DNA of 64,000 nucleotides from positions 100,658-164,657 of the forward strand of contig NZ_NEVQ01000020.1 of NCBI RefSeq assembly GCF_002261185.1, given 5' to 3'. The position numbers and the translations under genes were made by a program. Source of the stretch: Bordetella genomosp. 4 (lineage in GTDB: Bacteria; Pseudomonadota; Gammaproteobacteria; Burkholderiales; Burkholderiaceae_B). The notes below the pieces were generated by a model that had not been told where the DNA came from, searched no databases, and worked only from the letters and a program-made list of their open reading frames with translations. Shown piece by piece: positions 17,173 to 25,713 of the stretch (position 1 is its first letter; every line of letters starts with the position of its first letter).

Positions 17173-17976
17173 ATGAGTTCAATGCATACCCAGGCCGGGC
17201 ATTTGAAAGTCGACGAGGTACACGGCATTGTCACGATCCGTATCTGCAACACGACGCGATTTAATGCAATGTCGCTCTCGATGTGGGAACAGATGGCTAG
17301 GATCGTCGCACAAGCGGAACGCTCAACAACTACCCGAGCGCTGGTGTTGACCGGCGAAGGTGACCGTGCATTTATGTCGGGGGCAGACATTTCCGAGTTC
17401 GGCACGTTACGCAATGATCCCGAGCAGATCGCGCGTTATGGTTTGGCGGTGAACAATGCCCAGAATGCGCTCAGTGAGACACGGCATCCGACTATTGCCG
17501 TGATTCGCGGCATCTGCATGGGCGGAGGCATGGGTCTGTCGTTGGCATGCGATCTGCGGTATTGCACGGATGATTCACGTTTTCGCATGCCGGCAGCCAA
17601 GTTGGGATTAGGTTATGCCCGCGCTGGTGTGCAACGGATGCGCGAAGTCCTGGGCAGTGCCCGCACCACAGAGCTCTTTATGACCGCCCGCACCTTTGAC
17701 GGTATCGAAGCCGCCCGTATTGGAATGGTGCATGAAGTATTTGCTCGCACGGATTTCGATCAAATCGTAGCCGAGCGTATTGCCGCAGTGTCTGGCAATG
17801 CGCCGTTGACGATAAGAGCAGCCAAGCTGGCATTACGTCATCTGGCGGGAGGCGAGCACGCGCCGTCGAGCAGCGAGGTCGACGCCGCCACCGACGCCTG
17901 TTTTTTGAGTCAGGATTACCAAGAAGGGCAACAAGCCTTTCGCGACAAGCGCCCTCCAGAGTTCAAAGGGCGATAG
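17173..17976 (+). CDS. Crotonase-superfamily protein lacking both catalytic glutamates
   Basis: A 267-aa crotonase-fold protein. The oxyanion-hole segments are present (ALVLTGEGDRAFMSGADISEF and GICMGGGMGLSLACD). The two glutamates of true enoyl-CoA hydratases are not: GGGCELAMMCD of the classical enzyme aligns with GGGMGLSLACD here (Glu to Gly), and the second (PE of the classical motif) reads MPAAKLGLGY (Glu to Ala). Plain hydratase activity is therefore doubtful; isomerase, hydrolase, lyase or other CoA-ester chemistry is more likely. The ATG at 17173 is supported by GGGAGGTG just upstream. It is embedded in the amidase/CoA-transferase operon. Confidence 0.9.
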   Translation: MSSMHTQAGHLKVDEVHGIVTIRICNTTRFNAMSLSMWEQMARIVAQAERSTTTRALVLTGEGDRAFMSGADISEFGTLRNDPEQIARYGLAVNNAQNALSETRHPTIAVIRGICMGGGMGLSLACDLRYCTDDSRFRMPAAKLGLGYARAGVQRMREVLGSARTTELFMTARTFDGIEAARIGMVHEVFARTDFDQIVAERIAAVSGNAPLTIRAAKLALRHLAGGEHAPSSSEVDAATDACFLSQDYQEGQQAFRDKRPPEFKGR

Positions 17977-18052
17977 CGTTCAATATCGAGTCATCATCCG
18001 AAGCTTCGTTGGTACACCTTGCGGTCCTTAATAAATGATCAGGGGAAGTGAA

Positions 18053-19030
18053 ATGAGAAAGTGCAATGCGTTGATGTTGGCCGCCGCTCTCGGCATGTAC
18101 TGCGGTCTGGCCCAGGCGGTAGGCCCACAGCCTGCCCCAGCAAAGGAAAAACAAGTACTGACCGTGGGCTTCGTAAAAGTGGGACATCTCTCGCCCATTA
18201 TTGACGTTCCTGAGGCCGTAAAAGCGTGCAACGTCGAAATCAAACCCATTGAGTTCGTGCGCTATGCCGATGCGCGTACCGCATTGTTGTCGGGATCTGT
18301 CGATATCTCGGGCATAGGCCCTGCCGATCTCGCCATTGCGCTAGCGCAGGGCAGCGACAAACTGGTCGGTCTGACAGGCGTCGCGGCGTCGCCCAAATAT
18401 CTCGTCACGCGTAAAGGGGTCAAGATCGAGGACTGGAAGGATATCGCGGGCAAGCGTATCGGCATAGCACCGGGTTCCGCGGTGTGGTTCCAGTGGGCAG
18501 CCACACTGGCTGAAAAAGGCGTTCCATACAATAGTTTCACGGCGGTAAATATACAGGGCGGCGGTACGGCATTCGTACAAGCGCTCAAGCGTGGGGACAT
18601 CGATGCCGTGGCGCTATGGGAACCCTTCGAATCCCAGCTGGTGGCCGACGGCACCGCGACATTCTCCAAAAATCTCGAATACAGCCAATCGAAAGCCGTG
18701 GGCGCGGAACTCGGCCTGCTCGCCGCGACTCGCGATGCAGTGACCAACAAACGGGAAGCCGTAAAGTGCTTTCTGTGGGCCTACAAGTCAGCGGAAGAAA
18801 AACTGGCCAAGGACCCAGAGCTCTTTGCACAGACCTACTCGAAATACACCGGCCTGCCCGTCGAGGTCACTCGTGAATCCGTCAAGCTCATCAACCTGGG
18901 CGGCGTGCTGGATCTCGAACAATTGCAACGCCAGGCCAAGACCTTCAATGAACTAGGCGTCATCCCGAAAGATGTCAGCGGCGAGATAAGCAAAGTCTGG
19001 GATCCCAGCCTCCTGAAAGAAGTCATGTAA
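18053..19030 (+). CDS. ABC transporter substrate-binding protein (SsuA/NMT1-like)
   Basis: Periplasmic binding protein (325 aa) of the nitrate/sulfonate/taurine/thiamine-precursor type. Signal peptide MRKCNALMLAAALGMYCGLA is cut near QAV. Later segments RTALLSGSVDISGIGPADLA, YLVTRKGVKIEDWKDIAGKR and ALKRGDIDAVALWEPFESQL are typical of the SsuA/TauA group. The ATG at 18053 follows AGGGGAAGTGAA. The permease and ATPase follow in order, making a full importer inside the catabolic block. The ligand is likely the block's amide or acid substrate, not necessarily a sulfonate. Confidence 0.9.
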   Translation: MRKCNALMLAAALGMYCGLAQAVGPQPAPAKEKQVLTVGFVKVGHLSPIIDVPEAVKACNVEIKPIEFVRYADARTALLSGSVDISGIGPADLAIALAQGSDKLVGLTGVAASPKYLVTRKGVKIEDWKDIAGKRIGIAPGSAVWFQWAATLAEKGVPYNSFTAVNIQGGGTAFVQALKRGDIDAVALWEPFESQLVADGTATFSKNLEYSQSKAVGAELGLLAATRDAVTNKREAVKCFLWAYKSAEEKLAKDPELFAQTYSKYTGLPVEVTRESVKLINLGGVLDLEQLQRQAKTFNELGVIPKDVSGEISKVWDPSLLKEVM

Positions 19031-19085
19031 TTACTGCGCCCTGCTCGTTGCCAAAAGGGAGCGAGCATGGGCAGAGGAGTCGCGT

Positions 19086-19940
19086 GTGAGCGAATCAAGT
19101 GTAAAAATTCCCGTCCCGGCCGTGACCGGGCGGGCCGATCGGCGCCATAACGCCGCGGTGAAGCGAACCGCCCTGGCGCTATTGGTGCCCGTACTTGTCT
19201 TGATCGGATGGCAGGTGATTGGCCAATCCGACCAGTTCGCCGGTGCGGTGCCCACACCCGCGCGTGTCGCCTCGGCTTGGTATGACTGGATCTTCGCCGA
19301 AGCGGGAATGGGACTGAATCCCTATCTGGGAACCTGGCTCAGCAACGTTCAGTACTCCACCATGCGCGTGATCCAGGGCTTTGCCTTGGCGATGCTGCTG
19401 GGTATACCGCTAGGGTTGGCGATCGGCTGGAGCCGTATCGCATCCCTGACACTGGACCCGATGGTACAAGGCCTGCGGCCCATCCCGATCACGGCATGGC
19501 TGCCGTTTTCGATTGCCGTATTCGGTATTCGCGATATGGGCTCAATCTTTCTCATTTTCCTCGGGGGTTTTTACGCCATCGTCGTAAACACCACGCAAGG
19601 CGCGCGCGACATTGATCGAAATCTGGTTCGTGCGGCCTCGATGATGGGAGCCTCATCGAGCCAGTTGCTGCGCCGAGTCGTGCTGCCCGCGGCCATGCCC
19701 TCGATCTTCACGGGCCTGCGTATCGGGTTGGGCATTTCGTGGACCGCGGTCATCGTCTCGGAGATGGTGGCCGTGAAATCGGGGCTGGGCTACGTATTGT
19801 GGGACGCGTATTACGTCGGCCGCATGGACATCGTGCTGGCGGATATGGCGTCCATTGGATTGATGGGCTTCATCAGCGACCGATTGATCGTCGCGGTGGA
19901 ACGCAAGGTCCTGGTATGGCGCATGCTGCAAAATCATTGA
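19086..19940 (+). CDS. ABC transporter permease (SsuC/TauC-like)
   Basis: Inner-membrane permease (284 aa; GTG start) with about six helices, including ALALLVPVLVLIGWQVIGQ near residues 30-48 and VIQGFALAMLLGIPLGLAIG. The ATPase-contact EAA-like loop is around RAASMMGASSSQLLRRVVLP followed by AMPSIFTGLRIGLGISWTAV. It lies 55 bases after the binding-protein gene and 7 bases before the ATPase gene, so the three are cotranscribed. Confidence 0.92.
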   Translation: MSESSVKIPVPAVTGRADRRHNAAVKRTALALLVPVLVLIGWQVIGQSDQFAGAVPTPARVASAWYDWIFAEAGMGLNPYLGTWLSNVQYSTMRVIQGFALAMLLGIPLGLAIGWSRIASLTLDPMVQGLRPIPITAWLPFSIAVFGIRDMGSIFLIFLGGFYAIVVNTTQGARDIDRNLVRAASMMGASSSQLLRRVVLPAAMPSIFTGLRIGLGISWTAVIVSEMVAVKSGLGYVLWDAYYVGRMDIVLADMASIGLMGFISDRLIVAVERKVLVWRMLQNH

Positions 19941-19947
19941 GAAACCC

Positions 19948-20697
19948 ATGTCTGATATTTTTGTAAATGACCTCAGCAAGACCTACGGCGGCGCCTCCCC
20001 AGTCCAGGCGCTGGACAACATTGATTTGACGGTCGAGGCAGGTGAGTTTGTCGCGCTGCTGGGCCCATCCGGCTGTGGAAAATCCACGCTATTGAACCTC
20101 ATCGCCGGTTTCGAAACACCGTCGTCCGGCACTTTGAAAGTCGGCGGCGAACCCGTCGCATCCCCAGGGCCTGCCCGCGGCGTAGTCTTTCAGGAAGCGG
20201 CGCTATTCCCTTGGTTGAATGTCTGGGAAAACGTCGTATTCGGTCCAAAGATTGCAGGAAAGCCCAAGAAGGAATATGTCGAACGGGCCGAAGACATGTT
20301 GAACATCACGGGGCTGTCCGCATTTAAAAAACACCTGCCAGTGCAATTGTCCGGAGGCATGCGCCAACGCGTAGGCATCGCCCGTGTGCTGACGCTGGGA
20401 TCGAAGGTGCTATTGATGGACGAACCATTCGGCGCCCTCGATGCGCAGACTCGCTTGACCATGCAGGAACTGCTGCTGTCGGTTTGGCAAAAGCTGCGAA
20501 CAACCGTGGTCTTTGTGACCCACGACATCGATGAAGCCATCCTGCTGGCCGATACGATTTATGTCATGTCCGCCCGTCCAGGGCGCATCGCCACTCGAAT
20601 CACCGTTCCGATCGAACGTCCGCGCAGCCTCGATCTCATCACCAGCGAGGTATTCAACGGCCTAAAGCGCGACATCATGCAACAGATGCGTCACTGA
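19948..20697 (+). CDS. ABC transporter ATPase (SsuB/TauB-like)
   Basis: Cytosolic nucleotide-binding subunit (249 aa): Walker A GPSGCGKST near residue 41, Q-loop VVFQEAALFPWLNVWENV, signature [15 protein letters not shown], Walker B VLLMDEPFGALD and H-loop VVFVTHDIDEAI. It energises the import system encoded by the two preceding genes. Length and motif order are normal. Confidence 0.95.
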   Translation: MSDIFVNDLSKTYGGASPVQALDNIDLTVEAGEFVALLGPSGCGKSTLLNLIAGFETPSSGTLKVGGEPVASPGPARGVVFQEAALFPWLNVWENVVFGPKIAGKPKKEYVERAEDMLNITGLSAFKKHLPVQLSGGMRQRVGIARVLTLGSKVLLMDEPFGALDAQTRLTMQELLLSVWQKLRTTVVFVTHDIDEAILLADTIYVMSARPGRIATRITVPIERPRSLDLITSEVFNGLKRDIMQQMRH

Positions 20698-20711
20698 CCT
20701 GGACCACCATC

Positions 20712-21578
20712 ATGGCAAATCCTAGAGTTCCCTATGCGTTTTCAAATGATCGCCCCCCGTTGACACCTCCGGCGGCAGGCAAGATTCTCGTGCACCTGGT
20801 GGTCAATGTCGAAAACTGGAGCCTCGATCAGCCCATGCCGCGAACCATCATCACTCCGCCGCATGGGAAGGAAACAGTACCGGACGTGCCGAACTTCAGC
20901 TGGGCAGACTATGGCATGCGAGCTGGCTTGCCGCGCATACTGGAGGCCATCACGTCCCGCGGCCTGCCTGCGTCAACGAGTTGCAACGCCAGTGTGATCG
21001 ACGCCTATCCACGCGCCGCACAAGCCATGCTGCACGCCGGCTGGGAATTCATCGGTCACGGCATGCACCAGAAATCGATCAACCATGGCGGCTCCGAACT
21101 CGAAACAATCCAGTCATGCCTGGAGAAAATCAAATCGTTCACCGGCCAACGCACGCGCGGTTGGCTCAGCCCGGGATTGCGCGAAACATACGATACTGCC
21201 GACATTCTGGCCGCCAATGGAGTCGATTATGTTTGCGACTGGGTCATCGACGACCTGCCCCATTGGATGAAGGTCAAAGAAGGCCGTCTCATTCAGATGC
21301 CCTACAACCTCGAACTGAACGACTCGGTCATTTACGCGGTTGAAAAACATTCATCGCCCGAGTTCCTGCTGCGCCTGCAGCGCGCGCTCGCGCTTTTCGA
21401 GCGCGAGATCGAAAGGCAGCCCAGAGTGTTGGCGCTCGGCCTTCACCCCCATTTGATGGGAGTACCGCACCGCTTTGGCTATTTCGAAGAAATGCTGGAT
21501 CTATTAATGCAGCATCCGCAGGTGGTCTTCATGACTGGCAGCGCCATAGCTGATTGGTTCATTGGCCAAGAGAGGTAA
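20712..21578 (+). CDS. Polysaccharide-deacetylase-fold protein, PuuE/allantoinase-like
   Basis: A 288-aa NodB-fold hydrolase most like the PuuE branch, which includes a metal-independent allantoinase and related cyclic-amide or ureide hydrolases. Visible features are VNVENWSLDQPMPRTI at about 30 (replacing the metal-binding DD of true deacetylases), SCNASVIDAYPRAAQAM, GHGMHQKSINHGG, RGWLSPGLRETYDTADILA, DWVIDDLPHWMK and LGLHPHLMGVPHRFGYFEEM. The lack of a secretion signal argues for a cytosolic small-molecule substrate. Its neighbours (amidase, CoA-transferase, importer) fit a pathway that opens an amide ring or cleaves an amide. The substrate is unknown. Confidence 0.88.
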   Translation: MANPRVPYAFSNDRPPLTPPAAGKILVHLVVNVENWSLDQPMPRTIITPPHGKETVPDVPNFSWADYGMRAGLPRILEAITSRGLPASTSCNASVIDAYPRAAQAMLHAGWEFIGHGMHQKSINHGGSELETIQSCLEKIKSFTGQRTRGWLSPGLRETYDTADILAANGVDYVCDWVIDDLPHWMKVKEGRLIQMPYNLELNDSVIYAVEKHSSPEFLLRLQRALALFEREIERQPRVLALGLHPHLMGVPHRFGYFEEMLDLLMQHPQVVFMTGSAIADWFIGQER

Positions 21579-21581
21579 AAC

Positions 21582-21656
21582 ATGCCTGTGACTCATAACC
21601 GCGATATACACCTCGCGATCTACGCTCGTACAGACGCAGCGCGGCAAACAACATGA
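21582..21656 (+). other. Tiny coupled ORF before the MmgE/PrpD gene
   Basis: A 24-codon ORF (MPVTHNRDIHLAIYARTDAA...) has a good ribosome site (AGAGG, five bases upstream), and its TGA overlaps the ATG of the MmgE/PrpD gene (ATGA, 21653-21656). That gene has no clear ribosome site of its own, so the tiny ORF may deliver ribosomes to it. It could also be a decayed N-terminus. Confidence 0.35.
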
Positions 21657-23005
21657 CGCTCGCCGACCGGCTGGCCCAACACTGCGCTCGCCCGATTTGC
21701 GCAGGCGATCGCGAACGTGCCAGTTTGCACCTGGTGGCGTGGACCGGCGCCGCCGCATTGGCGGCGTCAGCGCCGTCTGCCCTGCCGTTCTGGCAGGGCT
21801 TGAAGGCCTTGTCATCGGCTGACGACCCGTGGCATACGCTATTGTTCGAGGCCAGCCTGGGCAGTCTTTTCGAAATGGATGACACGCATCGTCAGGCGCT
21901 GGTGCATCCAGCCCCCGTCATTGCCCCTACCGCGCTGGCCGTTGCCCGCCAGAACAGGGCCAGTGGACAGGCGACTCTCGACGCAATGGTGCGTGGTTAC
22001 GAAGCGATGATTCGCTTGGGCATGAGTGTCGGGCCCACACACTACCGTTACTGGCACAACACGTCCACATGCGGAGCGGTGGGCGCCGCCGTTACCGCGG
22101 CGTACCTGCTATGCCTGAGTGCCGAGCAAACGGCACACGCTATCCGTCTTGCGCTGGTACAGACATCCGGACTATGGCAAACGCGGCTCGACCCATGCGA
22201 TGCAAAACCCTGGCACCTGTCACGTACTGCACAAACGGGAGTACAAGCCGCCTATTTGGCCCAGGCAGGCTTGCGCGGCCCCGCTCTTGCCTTTGAGGGA
22301 GAAAAGGGATTCTTCGCTGCGGCCTGTCCCGACGCGCGGCCGGAGATGTTGACCGCAGCGCTGGGCGGCGACTGGCAGATCCACGCAACCAGCTTCAAGC
22401 CCTGGTCAGCCTGCCGCCATGCTCATCCGGCCATCCATGCCGCACTCGGCCTGCGCGATGCATGGTCCTCCCAGGCCGACCCGCTGCCTTGGACGCAAGT
22501 GCGGCACATAGAGATCCGTACCTACAACGATGCGATTGCGTTTTGTGATCGCCCCGATCCGATCGATGCCGCTCAGGCACGGTTCAGTTTGCAGCACGGC
22601 GTGGCCGTCGCGCTCTGTGAAGGTGCCCCCTCACCGGCATCGTTCGATGCACCCGCCATCGCGAACCCGCAGATTTCCACGTTGCGCAAGACGACCTGCC
22701 TGGCCGCCGATGCCGAATTCTGCCAACGCTACCCGCTCCATTTCGGTGCCCGGGTGACGGTGTACTGGCACAACGGACAATGCTTGAGTCATGCAGTGCA
22801 CGACACGCTAGGCGATCCGGAATGCCCTTTAAGCGAGACTGCGTTGTTTGCCATTGCGGATAGCGCATTGGCAAGCGCGGGATGGCAGGAATCCGAGCGC
22901 CATGCGCGGCTGGCGCAGACCTGCGCGCTGACGCAGGACACAACAGGAGCGGGAGTGGCCAGGCTATCCCCCTTACGGCCCAGGGGTATACCGCCGAGCT
23001 CATAG
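21653..23005 (+). CDS. MmgE/PrpD-family protein
   Basis: A 450-aa member of the family that holds 2-methylcitrate dehydratase, cis-aconitate decarboxylase and uncharacterised catabolic relatives. Typical segments are DDTHRQALVHPAPVIAPTAL near residue 75, LDAMVRGYEAMIRLGMSVG, HNTSTCGAVGAAVTAAYLLC, PCDAKPWHLSRTAQTGVQAA, FKPWSACRHAHPAIHAALGL and QARFSLQHGVAVALCEGAP. It is last in the GntR-headed block. No prpB/prpC lie nearby, so methylcitrate metabolism is not indicated; the substrate is likely an intermediate of this local pathway. Confidence 0.9.
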   Translation: MTLADRLAQHCARPICAGDRERASLHLVAWTGAAALAASAPSALPFWQGLKALSSADDPWHTLLFEASLGSLFEMDDTHRQALVHPAPVIAPTALAVARQNRASGQATLDAMVRGYEAMIRLGMSVGPTHYRYWHNTSTCGAVGAAVTAAYLLCLSAEQTAHAIRLALVQTSGLWQTRLDPCDAKPWHLSRTAQTGVQAAYLAQAGLRGPALAFEGEKGFFAAACPDARPEMLTAALGGDWQIHATSFKPWSACRHAHPAIHAALGLRDAWSSQADPLPWTQVRHIEIRTYNDAIAFCDRPDPIDAAQARFSLQHGVAVALCEGAPSPASFDAPAIANPQISTLRKTTCLAADAEFCQRYPLHFGARVTVYWHNGQCLSHAVHDTLGDPECPLSETALFAIADSALASAGWQESERHARLAQTCALTQDTTGAGVARLSPLRPRGIPPSS

Positions 23006-23158
23006 CCAGCGTGAGGCTGATTATGCTGGGAATTGCGGGGACCCGAATAAAATACTTGCCTGAGTGGCGCATTCCAGGTAAATGGACGGGAATGCTTCGC
23101 GGCAAGACTGCGGCACGATTCTTGCTGCCAGGCCGGGCTATTCAGGGTGAGGGGGAAA

Positions 23159-24730
23159 ATGGATTCTTCTGCAGAACTTCCGACGGAAGACCTATATCGA
23201 CTATTGGTCGACGCGGTCATGGACTATGCGATCTATCTCTTGGACATCAACGGACAGATCATCAGTTGGAACACAGGCGCCGAGCGCTTTAAGGGTTACT
23301 CCGCGGACGAGATTATCGGCCAGCATTTTTCGGTTTTCTATACTGAAGAGGAGCGAGCCGCCGGTATGCCGCAATCAGCCTTGGCCACCGCGAAAAAAGA
23401 CGGCCGGTTCGAGGCCGAAGGGTGGAGAGTTCGCAAGAACGGAACCAGATTTTGGTGCAGCGTCGTAATTGATCCTGTCTACGATGATAAGAAGCAACTT
23501 ATCGGGTTTGCAAAAATTACCAGGGACATTACGGAGCAGAAATCTCATCGGGAGCAGCTGCAGGCAGCCCGCGATTCCATGCACCATGCACAAAGAATGG
23601 AAGCTATAGGCCGCTTGACTGGCGGGGTGGCCCACGATTTCAATAATTTCCTGACCGCGATCAGATTCTCGGCCGAATTCCTGAAAAGGTCGAAGGACCT
23701 GCCGGAATCGATGAGGCACTATGTCGACGTCATTTCGGATACCACCGAACGCGCCGCGCAATTGACCCGGCAGCTGCTGGCTTATGCCAGAAAGCAACCG
23801 CTTCAGCCGCACGTCTTCGATGTACGGGAGAATCTGTCTTCTCTCAGGCAACTCTTTGAGGCTTCGGTCGGATCGTCAATCGCGCTGACCTATGAACTGG
23901 GTCCGGGTAATTGCACAATATTCGCCGACCCCGGCCAACTCGAATCGGCCTTGCTCAACCTGGTGATCAACGCACGGGATGCCATGCCCACGGGAGGTAC
24001 GCTGACGATTGCCGTTCACCATATCGAAAATATTCCCGCCTCTACTGCGGCCTCCAATCGACCAGAAGGCCATGTCGCCCTGTCAGTGCGAGACACGGGA
24101 GTAGGCATCGAGCCTGATATTCTGGCCCATGTCTTTGACCCATTTTTCTCGACAAAAGACGCTCACGAGAACTCCGGACTCGGACTGAGCCAAGTCCAAG
24201 GTTTTGTACGGCAGTCCGGCGGCGACGTGCGGGTGCAGAGTACCCCAGGACAAGGGACGGAGTTCACGCTGTATCTGCCCGCCGCAAAGGCTCCACAGCC
24301 CATAGCCAGCACCTCCCTCGATTCAGACCTGATCCGTAACATCGGCGTGCGAAACGACATTCTGCTGGTCGAGGACAATCTCATGGTCGGCGAGGTCGTT
24401 TTCGCCATGCTGAAAGATCTCGGCCAGCGGCCGATTTGGCTGAAAGACGCCCCCTCTGCCTTGCGCGCACTCGAGGACAATAACGGACGATTCGACATCG
24501 CTCTCTTGGACGTCGTATTGCCAGGCATGAACGGCGTTGACCTGGCCAAAAGGATCCGCGTGCTGTGGCCCGGCATACACATTGTGCTGGCCAGCGGATA
24601 CAGCGACGTCATAACAGGCCCGGAAGCCGTCGAGTTCCCCGTCATGCAAAAACCCTACTCCCTGGACATGCTTACCCAGGTGTTGGTAAAGGGCAGCCGC
24701 CAAGCTCGATCCGGCTCCATAAACGCTTGA
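23159..24730 (+). CDS. PAS-domain hybrid histidine kinase with C-terminal receiver
   Basis: Cytosolic sensor (523 aa). A PAS domain at about 10-125 (YRLLVDAVMDYAIYLLDING, GYSADEIIGQHFSVFY, GFAKITRDITEQK) precedes the HisKA domain with phospho-acceptor His159 (GGVAHDFNNFLTAI). An HATPase domain follows (NLVINARDAM, VRDTGVGIEPD, GLGLSQVQGF), then a receiver at 400-510 with Asp451 (ALLDVVLPGMNGV) and Lys498. The ATG at 23159 is preferred since GAGGGGG precedes it. No membrane helices are seen. No response regulator with an output domain lies nearby, so its phosphorelay partner is unknown. Confidence 0.93.
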   Translation: MDSSAELPTEDLYRLLVDAVMDYAIYLLDINGQIISWNTGAERFKGYSADEIIGQHFSVFYTEEERAAGMPQSALATAKKDGRFEAEGWRVRKNGTRFWCSVVIDPVYDDKKQLIGFAKITRDITEQKSHREQLQAARDSMHHAQRMEAIGRLTGGVAHDFNNFLTAIRFSAEFLKRSKDLPESMRHYVDVISDTTERAAQLTRQLLAYARKQPLQPHVFDVRENLSSLRQLFEASVGSSIALTYELGPGNCTIFADPGQLESALLNLVINARDAMPTGGTLTIAVHHIENIPASTAASNRPEGHVALSVRDTGVGIEPDILAHVFDPFFSTKDAHENSGLGLSQVQGFVRQSGGDVRVQSTPGQGTEFTLYLPAAKAPQPIASTSLDSDLIRNIGVRNDILLVEDNLMVGEVVFAMLKDLGQRPIWLKDAPSALRALEDNNGRFDIALLDVVLPGMNGVDLAKRIRVLWPGIHIVLASGYSDVITGPEAVEFPVMQKPYSLDMLTQVLVKGSRQARSGSINA

Positions 24731-24752
24731 GCCCCACGCTCGAAAACAGATA

Positions 24753-24791
24753 CCGGCCCGATCTGGTCTGCTGTTCCTTTCATCGGGCCGG
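24753..24791. repeat. 10-bp inverted repeat between convergent genes
   Basis: CCGGCCCGAT (24753-24762) and ATCGGGCCGG (24782-24791) are perfect arms around a 19-base loop, in the short spacer between the ends of the hybrid kinase and Mn-catalase genes. It would fold into a strong stem in either transcript. No U tract follows, so it may protect 3' ends rather than terminate transcription. Confidence 0.45.
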
Positions 24792-24822
24792 CGGCGCGCC
24801 TTGGCAAAGGCGGGGCGAATCG

Positions 24823-25713
24823 TCAGGGTTTATCTCGCAACGTCTCAGGGCCGCCGCCCAGTTCCGTCCCCGTGGTCGGGTTCGAGTTCGGATCTGACGC
24901 CGTCCTCGAAACCAGGGCTTGCATCGCGGTGAGTTCATCTTCCTTCAAATTGACGGATGCCTGCCCATCGCCATCAATGGCACATTGCTTATCGCGATCA
25001 GATTCGTAGGTGAAGTTTTCGTCGCTATTCCAGGGGCCCCGTGTATCACCTTCCCCTTGGGACATATTGAAATAGACACTGGTAAACCGCGGATCGCCAG
25101 GCAGCTTTCCTGGCGGAAAGTTGGGCTCCATGGAATAAAGCGCCTTTTCGAACGAACGTTGATGCGAGACCTCGCGCGTCATGAGAAAGCCCAATGCCTC
25201 TCTCACCCCCGGATCCTCGGTCGCGTTGATCAAACGCTCGTAGATGATCTTCGCACGAGCCTCTGCAGCGATGTTGGAACGCAGATCGGCCGCTGGGTCA
25301 CCGATGGTGTCAATGTAACCCGCGCTCCACAACTGGCCGCCTGAGTTCACCAGCGCTGGCCCGCCCCCATAGAGCACCTGGGTCACATGCGAATCATTGC
25401 CCGGCCCATTTAGGCGGCGATACATATCGGCCTCGGATTCGGTCGCCTCGGCCAAAGCTCCCTTGGCGCCCTTGTTCAGCATCGCCACGAGCGTGCCGAT
25501 GATTTCGAGATGGCTGAGCTCTTCGGTGGCGATATCGTAGAGCATGTCTTTGCGGCCCGGATCGTCTTCGGCGAGCGCCTGTGTAAAGTAACGACAGGCC
25601 GCTGCCAACTCACCCTGCGGACCGCCAAACTGTTCCAACAGCAGATTCGCAAGGCCAGGGTTCGTTTCTGCCACCCGGACGGTGTATTGCAAGCGTTTAT
25701 TGTGAGCGAACAT
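24823..25713 (-). CDS. Manganese (non-heme) catalase
   Basis: Di-manganese catalase (296 aa) that breaks down hydrogen peroxide in the cytosol. The metal ligands of the family are present: Glu35 (GPQGELAAACRYF), Glu65 and His68 (ATEELSHLEIIG), Glu151 (IAAEARAKIIYERL) and His184 (REVSHQRSFEKAL). The ATG at 25713 (MFAHNKRLQYTV) is chosen because that is the family N-terminus and GGAGATCC precedes it; the in-frame start at 25764 adds an implausible leader. A C-terminal tail with GTELGGGPETLRDKP is a common variable end. It is divergent from a LysR gene. Confidence 0.95.
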   Translation of the reverse strand: MFAHNKRLQYTVRVAETNPGLANLLLEQFGGPQGELAAACRYFTQALAEDDPGRKDMLYDIATEELSHLEIIGTLVAMLNKGAKGALAEATESEADMYRRLNGPGNDSHVTQVLYGGGPALVNSGGQLWSAGYIDTIGDPAADLRSNIAAEARAKIIYERLINATEDPGVREALGFLMTREVSHQRSFEKALYSMEPNFPPGKLPGDPRFTSVYFNMSQGEGDTRGPWNSDENFTYESDRDKQCAIDGDGQASVNLKEDELTAMQALVSRTASDPNSNPTTGTELGGGPETLRDKP

